Assembly: GCA_963801255.1 (NCBI GenBank)
Contig: CAWDEC010000006.1
Coordinates: 709,202-773,201, forward strand
DNA: 64,000 nt
Reading direction: 5' to 3'
From: JAICXG01 sp963801255
Lineage (GTDB): Bacteria > Verrucomicrobiota > Verrucomicrobiia > Chthoniobacterales > UBA10450
The notes beneath the pieces were generated by a model that was given only the letters and a program-made list of their open reading frames with translations, was not told the DNA's origin and ran no database searches. Below, in pieces: positions 18,264 through 27,405 of this stretch. The position numbers and the translations under genes were made by a program. Within the stretch, counting starts at the first letter, position 1, and every line of letters starts with the position of its first letter.

Positions 18264-18866
18264 GTGAGTCAATCAGATCCGAGAGAAGAGTTACGCCAGC
18301 TCCTCATCCAGAAATCGGTCTGCCAGGGTGACTTCACTTTGGCTTCCGGGGCCAAGAGCGACTTCTATGTCGATGCCAGAGTAACGACCCTCGATCCTCG
18401 CGGCGCCACATTGATCGGCAAAGTCGGTTGGGATTTGCTTCGTAAGACTGCGTCAGAGCTGGGTTACAAGGTGGACGCGGTCGGCGGCCTGACCATGGGA
18501 GCCGATCCCATCGCGCTTAGCATTGGCGTCACTGCCTATGCCGATAACCCTGAAGCGTTCCCGCAAGTCTTTACTGTCAGAAAGAAGGTCAAAGAACACG
18601 GGCGCCACAAGCTCATTGAAGGAAATTTCGCCAAAGGTAACTCTGTCGTCATTATCGAGGATGTCATCACCACCGGTGGCTCAGCCATGCAGGCGATTGA
18701 TGCGGTCGAGAGCGAGGGCGGCCGGGTCGCCTTTGTTGTTGCCCTGGTTGATCGTCAGGAAGGAGGGCGCGCCGCCATCGAAGCCAGAGGACACAAAGTG
18801 GTTGCCATCTTCACGCGCGCCGACCTGCTCGATGCTGGGGAACGAGCTGATAAGGCAACTCCCTAA
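18264..18866 (+). CDS. pyrE: orotate phosphoribosyltransferase
   Basis: The product, about 200 residues from the GTG at 18264 (MSQSDPREELRQLLIQKS), is PyrE, which adds ribose 5-phosphate from PRPP to orotate in pyrimidine synthesis. FTLASGAKSDFYVDAR (about 27-42) and the phosphoribosyl-binding loop VVIIEDVITTGGSAMQ (about 130-145) are conserved, and LTMGADPIALSI is the domain loop. The TTG at 18225 is a less likely start. It follows korB by about 50 bases on the same strand, so transcription may be shared although the pathways differ. Confidence 0.92.
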   Translation: MSQSDPREELRQLLIQKSVCQGDFTLASGAKSDFYVDARVTTLDPRGATLIGKVGWDLLRKTASELGYKVDAVGGLTMGADPIALSIGVTAYADNPEAFPQVFTVRKKVKEHGRHKLIEGNFAKGNSVVIIEDVITTGGSAMQAIDAVESEGGRVAFVVALVDRQEGGRAAIEARGHKVVAIFTRADLLDAGERADKATP

Positions 18867-18942
18867 TCCAATTCAGTCGACGTCGTGGTCCGCTCGTCCA
18901 CTTTGCGATCTGTTTACGAGAAAGCCGACTTCGTCTGCTGCC

Positions 18943-20457
18943 TTACGGCAACTCTAACTCGCCAGGAACAAGGGCAACTGGCGTTTCCGTGATACTTATC
19001 TCGGCCTTATCGGTGATTAGTTTCCTGAGGAATGGAATGAGCACAACGAGCGCGATACCGACCAGGAGGCTTCCCGCACCGAGCGCACCGAAGAGCTTCA
19101 TGTATCCCGGATTGGTTACGACCGCGGTGGTGCCATTTGGCTCAGGGATCATCCCCGAGAAGTCACCCGCAAACAATGACGCCAGACCGGTCACGAGCAT
19201 CCAACTGCCCATCATCACGCCCTGGTATCGCCGCGGCGCGAGCTTGCCGATCATCGCATAACCAATAGGTGAGATAAGCAGTTCACCGATGCTTTGCAGC
19301 ACATAGCTCGCAAAGAGCCACGCGAACGCACTTTTGCCATCGACACCGGCGAGCTTGATACCCAGCGGGAGAATGAGAAAGGCGAGCGCCATCAAGAGCA
19401 GCGACGCCGCGAACTGCTTTGGTATATCAATGTTCCATCCACCCGCGCGCATCCGGGTAAAGAGTGACGCCAGAATTGGTCCGCCCACCACGATGACGAC
19501 AGTGTTGATATTCTGAATCCACTGCGGCTGAATCGTCACGGAGCCGACTTGTAAGTCGACGTTGTTGATCGCGAAGAGCTGGAGCCCGCTCGGTGCCATT
19601 TGATAAAGCGACCAGAACATCAGCGAGCCGAGAGTTAGAATCAGATAGGCCGTCATGTTTCGCTTCTCGCGGCGATCTGGATGGCGAAGCGTGAGGTAGA
19701 TCAGCGTCAAGGCAACGAGAGCGCAGATGCCTTTAACCAGCGTTTCAGTCATGTTAGGCCGCTGCAGCAGAAGCCAAACGACGGGAACAAGACCGAGCAG
19801 AATCGCGATTCCCGCCAGCAGGCGCAGTCGGAACTGTTTCGATGTCGCCTCGAGCAGCGGAGTGTTACGGTCGATCAACGTCTTCCACGACAACGCGGCG
19901 AGAACGATGGCGACAAAGTTGCCGAGCGTCGCGAAGATGAAGAGACTTGAGTAACTCTGAGTTCCCTGGAAGTAACCCGCGACGCTGAACCCGACAAAGA
20001 AGCCGACATTCATGCCAGCGTAGTTCCATAGGAAAGCTCCTTCGCGGCGCGGATCCTCCGGTGCGAAACGCTGCGTTAGCATCATATTGATGCAGGTGAC
20101 ATTGAGACCGCTGCCGGTGAGGAAGAGGGCAAGGCCGAGGTAGAACAGCGCGAGCGTCCCAACTGAGATACAGGCGCAGCCAATAACCTGCAGCGCCATG
20201 CCTCCTACAAACAGGTTGCGATTCGAGAGGAAGCGGCCTCCGAGGTAGCCACCGAAAAGGTGCAGGCCGTAATTGAAGGCGCCGAACACACCCATCAACG
20301 TGGTCGCCTGGATCACGCTCAGCTGCAGGTGCTTCGTCGCGTAGAGAACCAGCGTCGAGTAAAGGACGGCAAAGCCGAGCGTCGAGAAGATCTGAATGAA
20401 GAACAGCACAGCCGTTCCCTCCGGAGCCGCGGAGAAACGGCGTGTAAGCGAATTCAT
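18943..20457 (-). CDS. POT/PTR family proton-dependent peptide transporter
   Basis: A 504-residue permease with 12 to 14 membrane helices. The N-terminal part has LFFIQIFSTLGFAVLYSTLV and FGAFNYGLHLFGGYLGGRF (the region where POT proteins carry their ExxER-type motif, here altered), and the signature NYAGMNVGFFVGFSVAGYFQ is the POT family's. Later helices contain LFASYVLQSIGELLISPIGY and MIGKLAPRRYQGVMMGSW, also diagnostic. It imports di- and tripeptides with protons. The usual ExxERF on helix one reads as IFSTLG, so the coupling or the substrate may differ. It converges with pyrE. Confidence 0.88.
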   Translation of the reverse strand: MNSLTRRFSAAPEGTAVLFFIQIFSTLGFAVLYSTLVLYATKHLQLSVIQATTLMGVFGAFNYGLHLFGGYLGGRFLSNRNLFVGGMALQVIGCACISVGTLALFYLGLALFLTGSGLNVTCINMMLTQRFAPEDPRREGAFLWNYAGMNVGFFVGFSVAGYFQGTQSYSSLFIFATLGNFVAIVLAALSWKTLIDRNTPLLEATSKQFRLRLLAGIAILLGLVPVVWLLLQRPNMTETLVKGICALVALTLIYLTLRHPDRREKRNMTAYLILTLGSLMFWSLYQMAPSGLQLFAINNVDLQVGSVTIQPQWIQNINTVVIVVGGPILASLFTRMRAGGWNIDIPKQFAASLLLMALAFLILPLGIKLAGVDGKSAFAWLFASYVLQSIGELLISPIGYAMIGKLAPRRYQGVMMGSWMLVTGLASLFAGDFSGMIPEPNGTTAVVTNPGYMKLFGALGAGSLLVGIALVVLIPFLRKLITDKAEISITETPVALVPGELELP

Positions 20458-20889
20458 CAGCCGCTCATTACGCCCGTTAACGCGGAAGATGTCAAGCCGC
20501 CCTTTCTCCTTTGGCGAACGTCACGACGGGGTAGCGCCACGAACTCCTTCCCGCGATCAGCCACTCGACGAGGCGGTGGAAGAAGGCGCCGAGATAAGAT
20601 GTTGGAGCGGGAAACTCCCCATCAATCTGCTTGACGGTAACTCTTTCTACTGTCGCCACCGGACGGCATATTCTCTATACTTACGCCGCCAATGGTTGAC
20701 GCCGCGACCGTCCAAGCCGGCAATTCTCCCAATTCGCCGGTAATCAGTCCGGTCGCTTCATAAATTTCAGGGTCGAGAAATAGCAAAGCAAACCAGTGAC
20801 GGCTTTGCACGGTTGTTGCAAAGCAGTCGACGTTGCCTGGTGTGATGGTCGTGTTGATCCGAAGAGCGCAGGCGATTCCGTAAACAACT
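20458..20889 (-). other. gap without a supported gene
   Basis: Between the POT transporter start and the PIN gene stop there are about 430 bases. A 62-residue reading frame at 20622-20810 on the reverse strand has no recognisable motif and no good ribosome site, so I do not call it. The region may hold the transporter's promoter. No repeat, tRNA or terminator stands out. Confidence 0.5.
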
Positions 20890-21291
20890 TCAGTTTCCCA
20901 AATCCAGGAACTCCAGAAACTGGCGCGGAGTTATTATCCTAATGCTTTGATAGTTCTTTAAAATGAGTAGGTCAGCGTCACCAGTCACGATGATATCTGC
21001 TCTACCAGCCACGGCTGTAGCTAAGACTACATCATCATCCTTGTCACGGCAGATGCGCTTAGGCAGCGGATGCGGTTCCACGAATTCGCAGAGGTCGGCG
21101 TATGCGGAAAGCGCCGCTTGGGTCGCGGGTCCGATCTTATGCCGGCGGGTGAGGACCTCTTCTAGTTCTTCCCTCAGTTGATTCGACCAGACGAGAGGAT
21201 ACGCCCCGGCTGCCTCATCGACGACCTCTTCACAGAATCCTTTCGCGGCCAGCGCCGAATACAAAATATTCGTGTCAAAAACGACTCTCAC
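20890..21291 (-). CDS. PIN-domain toxin-like ribonuclease
   Basis: The 133-residue protein is a PIN domain of the 'putative toxin-antitoxin component' type. The acidic residues that bind metal are visible: D6 (VVFDTNILYSAL), E42-E45 (REELEEVL), D86/D87 (CRDKDDDVVLATA) and D103/D105 (VTGDADLL). PIN proteins such as VapC cleave RNA. It overlaps the stop of the upstream ribbon-helix-helix gene by four bases, the classical antitoxin-toxin arrangement. The reading frame is intact, so the pair may be active. Confidence 0.85.
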   Translation of the reverse strand: MRVVFDTNILYSALAAKGFCEEVVDEAAGAYPLVWSNQLREELEEVLTRRHKIGPATQAALSAYADLCEFVEPHPLPKRICRDKDDDVVLATAVAGRADIIVTGDADLLILKNYQSIRIITPRQFLEFLDLGN

Positions 21292-21506
21292 GAGACGATC
21301 TTGAAGACATCTTCATCGGTATAGATGCCTTTGGCTCGCGCTTGGGGAACCAGCTCGCGCCGCGACGCCCGCAGCGCCCGCCGGAAAATGTCGGCCTTGA
21401 TGGCGCGCCGGACGTACTCACTGCTGGTCACGCCTTCCGCCTTGGCCATCTTTTCCAGCCCGCGGCGCAACTCCTTCGGCAAACTGATAGTGAGCGTTTC
21501 TCTCAT
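21288..21506 (-). CDS. ribbon-helix-helix antitoxin
   Basis: The 72-residue product begins METL-like beta ribbon (MRETLTISLPKELRRGLEKM) and continues AEGVTSSEYVRRAIKADIF, which is the ribbon-helix-helix pattern of CopG/ParD DNA-binding antitoxins. The C-terminal part (RRELVPQARAKGIYTDEDVF) would wrap the partner toxin. It precedes the PIN gene with a four-base overlap. As with other such pairs, it probably represses its own promoter, which would lie just right of 21506. Confidence 0.82.
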   Translation of the reverse strand: MRETLTISLPKELRRGLEKMAKAEGVTSSEYVRRAIKADIFRRALRASRRELVPQARAKGIYTDEDVFKIVS

Positions 21507-21545
21507 GTGTAAGACACTTTAGCACAGCGCTTCGCGACGAGTCAA

Positions 21546-21695
21546 TCACGCCAGCGCCATTCGTTCGCCGTCGCTAAGCCGGGTGACGTGTCCTGGAAGA
21601 TAAGCGACCCGGACCTTCTTGGCTATCCAGAGCGTGTCTCCAACCGGCAGAGGATCGAGCGGCCCAGTCCTGATCGGTGATTGACCAGGACGCAC
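21546..21695 (-). CDS. possible 49-residue protein
   Basis: On the reverse strand a GTG at 21695 opens a frame ending in TGA at 21546. It encodes LDPLPVGDTLWIAKKVRVAY followed by PGHVTRLSDGERMALA. The composition is that of a folded protein rather than of a shadow frame, and no other gene covers it. The product would be small and unknown, and the start is uncertain. It lies between two divergent units and may equally be a fragment of a longer decayed gene. Confidence 0.3.
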   Translation of the reverse strand: MRPGQSPIRTGPLDPLPVGDTLWIAKKVRVAYLPGHVTRLSDGERMALA

Positions 21696-21721
21696 GAGGC
21701 AATCACTTTGCCAGGGTGAAC

Positions 21722-23143
21722 ATGCTCGATCCTTCTGCAGACGAAATACGCAGGTGGGGCAACTCCGTGGTCGAACTCATGATCGAGTACCTCAGCGATC
21801 TCCGAAGTCGAAAAGTGTACGGTGACTTCTCTTCGCGTGAGATCCGCGATCAACTCGATAATGCGCTTCCGGCCAACGGCAGCGACTTCGAGAACCTGCT
21901 GAAGACTTTTCGCGAGACGATCATTCCCTTTAGCCGGCAGAACGCGCATCCGCGGATGTTTGGGTATGTGCAGTCGCCTGGCACTCCGCTCGCGGCCTTC
22001 GCCGATCTGCTCGCGTCGACCTTGAACGCGAACCTGACCGCCTGGCGTTCCGCGCCGGCGCCAGTAGACCTCGAGCGCCTGACGATTGATTGGATCCGCC
22101 AGATCCTTGGCTTTGACTCTGGAGCCGGCGGACTCTTTGTCAGCGGTGGATCGATGGCGAATCTAGCCGCGCTCGCCGCCGCGCGGCAGACGAAGAGTGA
22201 GTCATTATCTCGACTCCGCATCTACGCCTCAAGTGAGACCCACTTTTCCATCGCCAAGGCAGCAGCTCTTCTCGGCATCGGGCGCGAGAATGTGCGGGAG
22301 GTCGCCGTCGACGAGAGCTTCAGAATCAGAACGGACGATCTCGTCGCAAAGATCACTGCCGACCTGAAGGAAGGAGATACTCCCTTCTGTGTCGTGGCTA
22401 ACGCCGGGACGGTGAATACGGGCGCGGTCGATCCCCTGGCAGAGATACGGGAAATTGCCGACCGCTTCCAGCTTTGGATGCATGTGGATGGAAGTTATGG
22501 CGCCTTTGCCGTCCTCGCGCCGTCGGCCAAGGAGTTATTCGCTGGCCTCGGTCGCGCCGATTCGGTCGCGCTCGATCCCCATAAGTGGCTCTATCTCCCG
22601 GTGGATGTTGGATGCGTGATTTATCGCCAGCCGCAAGTCGCGCGCGCCGCTTTTGCGCACGACGCCGAATATACCCGCATTATTGGCCAGGAGTCAGACG
22701 AAGCCTTTGCTTTCTGGGACTATGGCCCGGAGCTATCGCGGCGTTTCCGCGCCCTCAAAGTCTGGATGCTGCTTAAAGGAGTTGGTCTTTACTCGTTAGG
22801 CGAAGCGATCGAAAGCAACCTTGCCTGTGCGCGCCATCTCGAGTCAATGGTCAGGGCCAGCGATGACTTTGAAATGGTCGCGCCAGTTGGGCTTTCCATC
22901 TTTTGTTTCCGACATGTCCCCCGGGAACTTCGGAACGAATCGCCGCAGGCGATCGATGCCTTCAACGAACGTCTCCTCGTTGCCTTGCAACGCGACGGCA
23001 GTTCCTATCTCTCGAACACCACACTTGGCGGCCGCTTTGCCCTCCGCGGTTGTGTCCTGAATTATCGCACCACCTTGCGTGACATGGAGATCCTGCTCGA
23101 CGATTTGCGGCGAGTCGCGAAATCGTTAGTCATTTCGACTTAG
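21722..23143 (+). CDS. PLP-dependent decarboxylase, aromatic-L-amino-acid type
   Basis: The 473-residue protein (ATG 21722, MLDPSADEIRRWGNSVVELM) is a group II pyridoxal-phosphate decarboxylase. The N-terminal helices NAHPRMFGYVQSPGTPLAAF and the FVSGGSMANLAALAAARQ loop (about 145-162) are typical, HVDGSYGAFAVLAPSAK carries the Asp and His that hold the cofactor, and the Schiff-base lysine is in LDPHKWLYLP (about 300). These enzymes decarboxylate aromatic amino acids or glutamate-like substrates. Nothing next to it indicates the substrate. The reading frame at 21677 would add 15 residues and is less likely. Confidence 0.88.
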   Translation: MLDPSADEIRRWGNSVVELMIEYLSDLRSRKVYGDFSSREIRDQLDNALPANGSDFENLLKTFRETIIPFSRQNAHPRMFGYVQSPGTPLAAFADLLASTLNANLTAWRSAPAPVDLERLTIDWIRQILGFDSGAGGLFVSGGSMANLAALAAARQTKSESLSRLRIYASSETHFSIAKAAALLGIGRENVREVAVDESFRIRTDDLVAKITADLKEGDTPFCVVANAGTVNTGAVDPLAEIREIADRFQLWMHVDGSYGAFAVLAPSAKELFAGLGRADSVALDPHKWLYLPVDVGCVIYRQPQVARAAFAHDAEYTRIIGQESDEAFAFWDYGPELSRRFRALKVWMLLKGVGLYSLGEAIESNLACARHLESMVRASDDFEMVAPVGLSIFCFRHVPRELRNESPQAIDAFNERLLVALQRDGSSYLSNTTLGGRFALRGCVLNYRTTLRDMEILLDDLRRVAKSLVIST

Positions 23144-23278
23144 ACGACCCAGCGATACTGACGTGCTTGAACTCGACTGCTTACTGCGTTCGAATACTTT
23201 GCAGCGAGTGGAACCAATGAACCCGCGGGTCGAGTCTCGAACCACTCTTCTCATAAGTTGTCGAACATATTCCGGCCT

Positions 23279-25378
23279 TCATGAACCGAGCGTCGGAATT
23301 CCCAAGTCGCAGAGATATTGGAATGTGGAATCGTAGTAACTCGGCAAACGGGTGGGGTCGCTAGAATCTCCTGGCGGCACGAAGATAACCATCCCTTGGC
23401 GCGCTCGCGTTAGGAGGACTCGGTAAGCGTTCCGCAAATACGCGCGATTGTCAGCATTCCAGATGTTGCTCCAGCTGGTTCCGCGGAAGTCGTGATAGTC
23501 CCAACTCGAGCCGCTGTATCGAAAGTCGCCGTCCCAATTGACACAGGCCCAATCTAGTTCGAGGCCTTGCACTTGGAACTCGGTTGCCGCGTCTTCGAGG
23601 TAGTAACTCGATCGCGTGTCGTATTTGTCGTTAAGAAAATAGTGCACTGGATTGACCGATACACGAATATCAATTGCATGTGGCTTCAGGCGCATTGCTT
23701 TTGACGAAGCAACTAGGCCGTAGCGTTCGGTTCCTCGTGCATGATCGCGCAACCATCTCTTCGCCGCATTCAGGTCGCGAGTAACTGCCATTGGGTAACG
23801 CTGAGAGAAAGCGGCGAGCGCGGTCTGCGCTTCGACATAGTCGCAGTCGAGCAACGCCTTGACGAATGCTGAAACATTCTCCGCGCGAAAGGACCGCATC
23901 GAGACTGCAAGATGTAACGAATTGTCGAATTGCGTGCGCGGGCGTTCGCGCGCGACCTGCACCGCTCGGCCTGCCGCGTACTCGCTGTCCGTCAGTCGCT
24001 CGGATATGTACATTTCCCATTCTGGAAATCGGCGATTTACGGCGTCCAGCCATGCATCAATTCCAGCTTCGCCGGTGTTAATCTCCTGACCACCGCCGAC
24101 TAGGCACACGATCACAGCCCAATCCCTGTGTCTGTCCATATACGAAATAAGAAACTCCGGCTCGGATTGGGAGAATCCGGCTTGTCCCTTCTTTCGTTGC
24201 ATGAAGCTCGCGGTCTGCTTCAGATTCCAAGCGCGCTGGGCCTCATCGAATATCACCACGTGTTCGATAGGTGGCTTGTTCTCGTCTTGATCCACTAACC
24301 CTGCATCTCGGAAATGGTGGATGTTCTGGATGAAAGCTTTGACGCTTTCGCCAACTTTTCCTTTGCGCACCTTTTGCCCTAGTTTTTTGCGACGTTCGAA
24401 CTCGTCGCGCGTCAGAGCTTCGCGTAACACCGCTACCAAAGGGCCGTTACCCGAAAGGAAGACAGCATGAGTCGGCTCATTTTCTTCTTGCCGAGTCGCT
24501 AGGTTGAGACCAACCAAAGTCTTACCTGCACCCGGGACGCCGGTTACAAGGCAAATCCGCTTGCGCCCATTCGCTCGCGCTTCGTCTACGAGTTCTTCAA
24601 TGCGCTGTGATGTGACGTGAAGATTTTGCGCGCCAGCATCGAATCGCGCGATAGCTTCGACTGAGTGCTGCGCATAGAGCGCACGCGCGGCTTCGACGAT
24701 TGTTGGTGTGGGATGATAGGACGCACGTGCCCATTCATCGGCATTTACCGGAGCGGCACTCACGTTTCCCAGCGCGAGAACAATAGCCGTGCGAAGACTG
24801 TTAGCGTCGACAACGATTGGCCGGTAAACCTTGTCCGGGTCGGCAAACAGCTGGATCGGTCCGCACCCACTAGCTTCCGTCGCAATCAATATTGGAACAA
24901 TCGATGCGTCGTGACTCGCCTCGTGAAAGTTCTTTAAGTCAAGCCCATAGTCCCAGACCTGCTCAACTGCCGCTTGATCGAACACCCTTTCGCCGACTTT
25001 GAATTCGATCGCGAAAATCAGAGCATCGATTACGAGAACGACGTCGATGCGACGACCCATGCGCGGGATATTGAACTCGAAAAAAATTGAACCCGCTAAG
25101 CCCTGTAACTGCGAGTGCAAAAGGTCGATCTGTTTTAGCCAAGCGCTCCGTTGTGTGGGCAAAATCGCAAAGCCAGAGTTCGATGCGATTTCACCTAGGA
25201 TGTTGCTCGGAGGCGCCCCAACGAATTTTGGGATAGAATCTCCATACCAGAACCGCAGCGACATTGGCTTGCGAGCAGGTGAGGCAACGATCTCCACGCG
25301 GGGCAGTATGCCTATTTGGCCCGCGGTCAACAAGTAGATGCCTAACGACGCGCGACCACCGGCGCGGTCCTCACTCAC
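23279..25378 (-). CDS. nuclease-like plus DUF2075 P-loop helicase protein
   Basis: The 699-residue protein carries two parts. The N-terminal region (about 60-135) has RRIDVVLVIDALIFAIEFKV: an Asp followed by ExK, the pattern of a PD-(D/E)xK nuclease. The main part is a superfamily-1-like P-loop domain of the DUF2075 type, with Walker A GVPGAGKT (about 280-287), Walker B VVIFDEAQRAW (about 375) and late motifs EFQVQGLELDWACVNWDGD and RNAYRVLLTRARQGMVIFVP. DUF2075 is shared with the helicase half of Schlafen proteins. It may be a nucleic-acid defence or repair enzyme. The start could also be ATG 25264 (MSLRFWYGDS). Confidence 0.8.
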   Translation of the reverse strand: MSEDRAGGRASLGIYLLTAGQIGILPRVEIVASPARKPMSLRFWYGDSIPKFVGAPPSNILGEIASNSGFAILPTQRSAWLKQIDLLHSQLQGLAGSIFFEFNIPRMGRRIDVVLVIDALIFAIEFKVGERVFDQAAVEQVWDYGLDLKNFHEASHDASIVPILIATEASGCGPIQLFADPDKVYRPIVVDANSLRTAIVLALGNVSAAPVNADEWARASYHPTPTIVEAARALYAQHSVEAIARFDAGAQNLHVTSQRIEELVDEARANGRKRICLVTGVPGAGKTLVGLNLATRQEENEPTHAVFLSGNGPLVAVLREALTRDEFERRKKLGQKVRKGKVGESVKAFIQNIHHFRDAGLVDQDENKPPIEHVVIFDEAQRAWNLKQTASFMQRKKGQAGFSQSEPEFLISYMDRHRDWAVIVCLVGGGQEINTGEAGIDAWLDAVNRRFPEWEMYISERLTDSEYAAGRAVQVARERPRTQFDNSLHLAVSMRSFRAENVSAFVKALLDCDYVEAQTALAAFSQRYPMAVTRDLNAAKRWLRDHARGTERYGLVASSKAMRLKPHAIDIRVSVNPVHYFLNDKYDTRSSYYLEDAATEFQVQGLELDWACVNWDGDFRYSGSSWDYHDFRGTSWSNIWNADNRAYLRNAYRVLLTRARQGMVIFVPPGDSSDPTRLPSYYDSTFQYLCDLGIPTLGS

Positions 25379-25439
25379 GCTGTTGAGGCTGCGCGAGCTT
25401 TTCCAGCTCCGACTCCAGCGGCGAATACGGACACGTTGG

Positions 25440-27335
25440 CTAAGGAGACGCGGTACCTTGTAGAAGCTCGAGCTCGTGCCAGCGCGCGTAGAGGTGCGCG
25501 ACTTTGTCGCGGGCGGTTTTCAATTGAGTTTCTAACTCGAGCATCTCGGTGCGCGGTTTCTTGTAGAAATCCGGCGCGGCGAAGATGGCTTCCAAATCTG
25601 ACACTTCCTGTTCCGCGGCGAGAATATTCGCTTCCATCGATTCCCATTCGCGCTCTTCTTTCCACTTGAGCTTTCTCGGTTTTTCTTTGCTTTTCTTTGG
25701 CTCGGTGGCGACTGCGGTCGGCGCGGGAGTTGAAGCGCGAGATGGATCGGGAACGACTCGTTTTTCCAGGTAGTAATCGTAGTTCCCGACGTTGTAGGTC
25801 ACGCGGCCTTCGCCTTCGAAGGCGAGAATTGAGGTGCAGACGCGGTTCAGGAAATAGCGATCGTGACTGACCACGATGACGCAGCCGCCAAAGGCGACGA
25901 GTGCTTCCTCGAGCAGGCGCAACGTTCCGAGATCGAGATCGTTCGTCGGTTCGTCGAGCATCAGGACGTTGCCGCCGCGCTTCAGGATTTTGGCGAGCAA
26001 CACCCGGCTGCGTTCGCCGCCGCTCAGCTGCGAGATCTTGGTGTTGATGCGCTCTTCGCTGAAAAGGAATCGGCGCAGATAAGCGCGCAGCGTGATGCTC
26101 TGCTCGCCGAGGGTGACGTGTTCTCCGCCGCTCCCGACTTCTTCCCAAACCGTTTTCTCGTCGTCGAGCAGGAGCCGGTTTTGATCGACGTAATTGATCT
26201 CGGTCCGCGCGCCGATCTCCACCACACCGCTGGTCGCGGGCAGTTCCTGCAGAATGACTTTGAGGAGCGAGGATTTGCCGAGCCCGTTGCGGCCGACTAC
26301 GCCGAGACGTTCACCGGCCGCGAGCTTGAGATTCACATCCTGAAAAAGGATGCGGCCCCCCAACTCCAGACTGACGTCGCGCAATTCGATGATCCGATTC
26401 GCGAGCTTCGGCGGCGTCGGGATGATTAACTCGACATCGAGCTCCGCTTCCGGTGCTTCCTGCGCGGCCAGTTCGAAATAACGTTCGACGCGATCGACCG
26501 ATTTTGTCCGACGCGCCCGGGGCGCTTTTCTTACCCATTGCAATTCCCGTTTCAAGAACCGCTGACGTTTGTGTTCCTGCATTTCCTCGACGGCTTTTCG
26601 CTGCACTCGGGCGAGGAGGTAATCAGTGTAGTTGCCGTCGTAGCTGACGAACTGGCCGCGCAATAGCTCGACGATCCGCGTCGCCACGCGATCGAGAAAA
26701 TAGCGATCGTGAGTGACGAACAGACAGGTGCCGGCATAGCGCGCGAGAAAATCCTCCAGCCATTCGATCGAACCGGTATCGAGATGGTTAGTCGGTTCAT
26801 CGAGAATTAGGAAATCGGGACGGGCGAGCAGCGCACGGCAAAGCGCGACGCGACGTTTTTCTCCGCCGGAAAGCGTGCCGACGACGCGATCAGGTTCTGG
26901 CGCGTGCAGGTTCGTGATCAGCGACTTGATCCGGTGCTCCAAATTCCAGCCATCGGCCTGGACGATCTGATCGAGGAGCGTGGCGCTGAGCGGGCTGTCG
27001 CCCGGAACGCGTTCGTATTCGGCGATGAGATCGAGAATCCGCTGCGCGCCACTGAGAATGCTGGCGTGGACCGTGGCCGTATCATCGAGATCGGATAGCT
27101 GCGGCATGTAACCGGTCACGAGATCGCGCCGGCGGGTGAATTCACCGGAGTCAGGCTGCGCGACGCCCGCGGCGATGCGAAGAAAAGTCGATTTGCCCGA
27201 ACCGTTGCGGCCGACCAGCCCGATGTGTTCGCCTTCGTTGAAAGCAATCGTCGCACCGTCGAGCACCACCTGAGTGCCGTACTTGACGGAAAGATTGTTC
27301 GCGCTCGCGATGACTGCGGCTGAGGTCTCTGCCAT
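25440..27335 (-). CDS. uup: ABC-F family ATPase, Uup-like
   Basis: A soluble tandem ABC protein of 631 residues without membrane segments. Each half has all motifs: Walker A GRNGSGKST (about 42-50) and GRNGLGKSS (about 348), signature LSGGEKRRVALCRALL and LSGGERSRVLLAKILK, and Walker B ILDEPTNHLD and MLDEPTNDLD. The linker between halves and the C-terminal coiled coil (about 545-631, KWKEEREWESMEANILAAEQ) are those of Uup, which acts on ribosomes or branched DNA and affects transposon excision. Overlaps none of its neighbours; the DUF2075 gene starts 62 bases downstream. Confidence 0.9.
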   Translation of the reverse strand: MAETSAAVIASANNLSVKYGTQVVLDGATIAFNEGEHIGLVGRNGSGKSTFLRIAAGVAQPDSGEFTRRRDLVTGYMPQLSDLDDTATVHASILSGAQRILDLIAEYERVPGDSPLSATLLDQIVQADGWNLEHRIKSLITNLHAPEPDRVVGTLSGGEKRRVALCRALLARPDFLILDEPTNHLDTGSIEWLEDFLARYAGTCLFVTHDRYFLDRVATRIVELLRGQFVSYDGNYTDYLLARVQRKAVEEMQEHKRQRFLKRELQWVRKAPRARRTKSVDRVERYFELAAQEAPEAELDVELIIPTPPKLANRIIELRDVSLELGGRILFQDVNLKLAAGERLGVVGRNGLGKSSLLKVILQELPATSGVVEIGARTEINYVDQNRLLLDDEKTVWEEVGSGGEHVTLGEQSITLRAYLRRFLFSEERINTKISQLSGGERSRVLLAKILKRGGNVLMLDEPTNDLDLGTLRLLEEALVAFGGCVIVVSHDRYFLNRVCTSILAFEGEGRVTYNVGNYDYYLEKRVVPDPSRASTPAPTAVATEPKKSKEKPRKLKWKEEREWESMEANILAAEQEVSDLEAIFAAPDFYKKPRTEMLELETQLKTARDKVAHLYARWHELELLQGTASP

Positions 27336-27405
27336 GGGAACCGCGAAGGTCGAACGCGCAACGTCGCGCGTCCAATCGGGACGGAAAATCGTGGGCGGTT
27401 AATTC

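Noticed and set aside
20622..20810. 62-residue reverse frame
   Set aside because: No motif, no good ribosome site and no evident relation to neighbours.
25375..26148. Arginine-rich 257-residue reverse frame
   Set aside because: It overlaps the uup gene in another frame, is almost pure Arg/Ala/Ser low complexity and lacks motifs; uup is certain.
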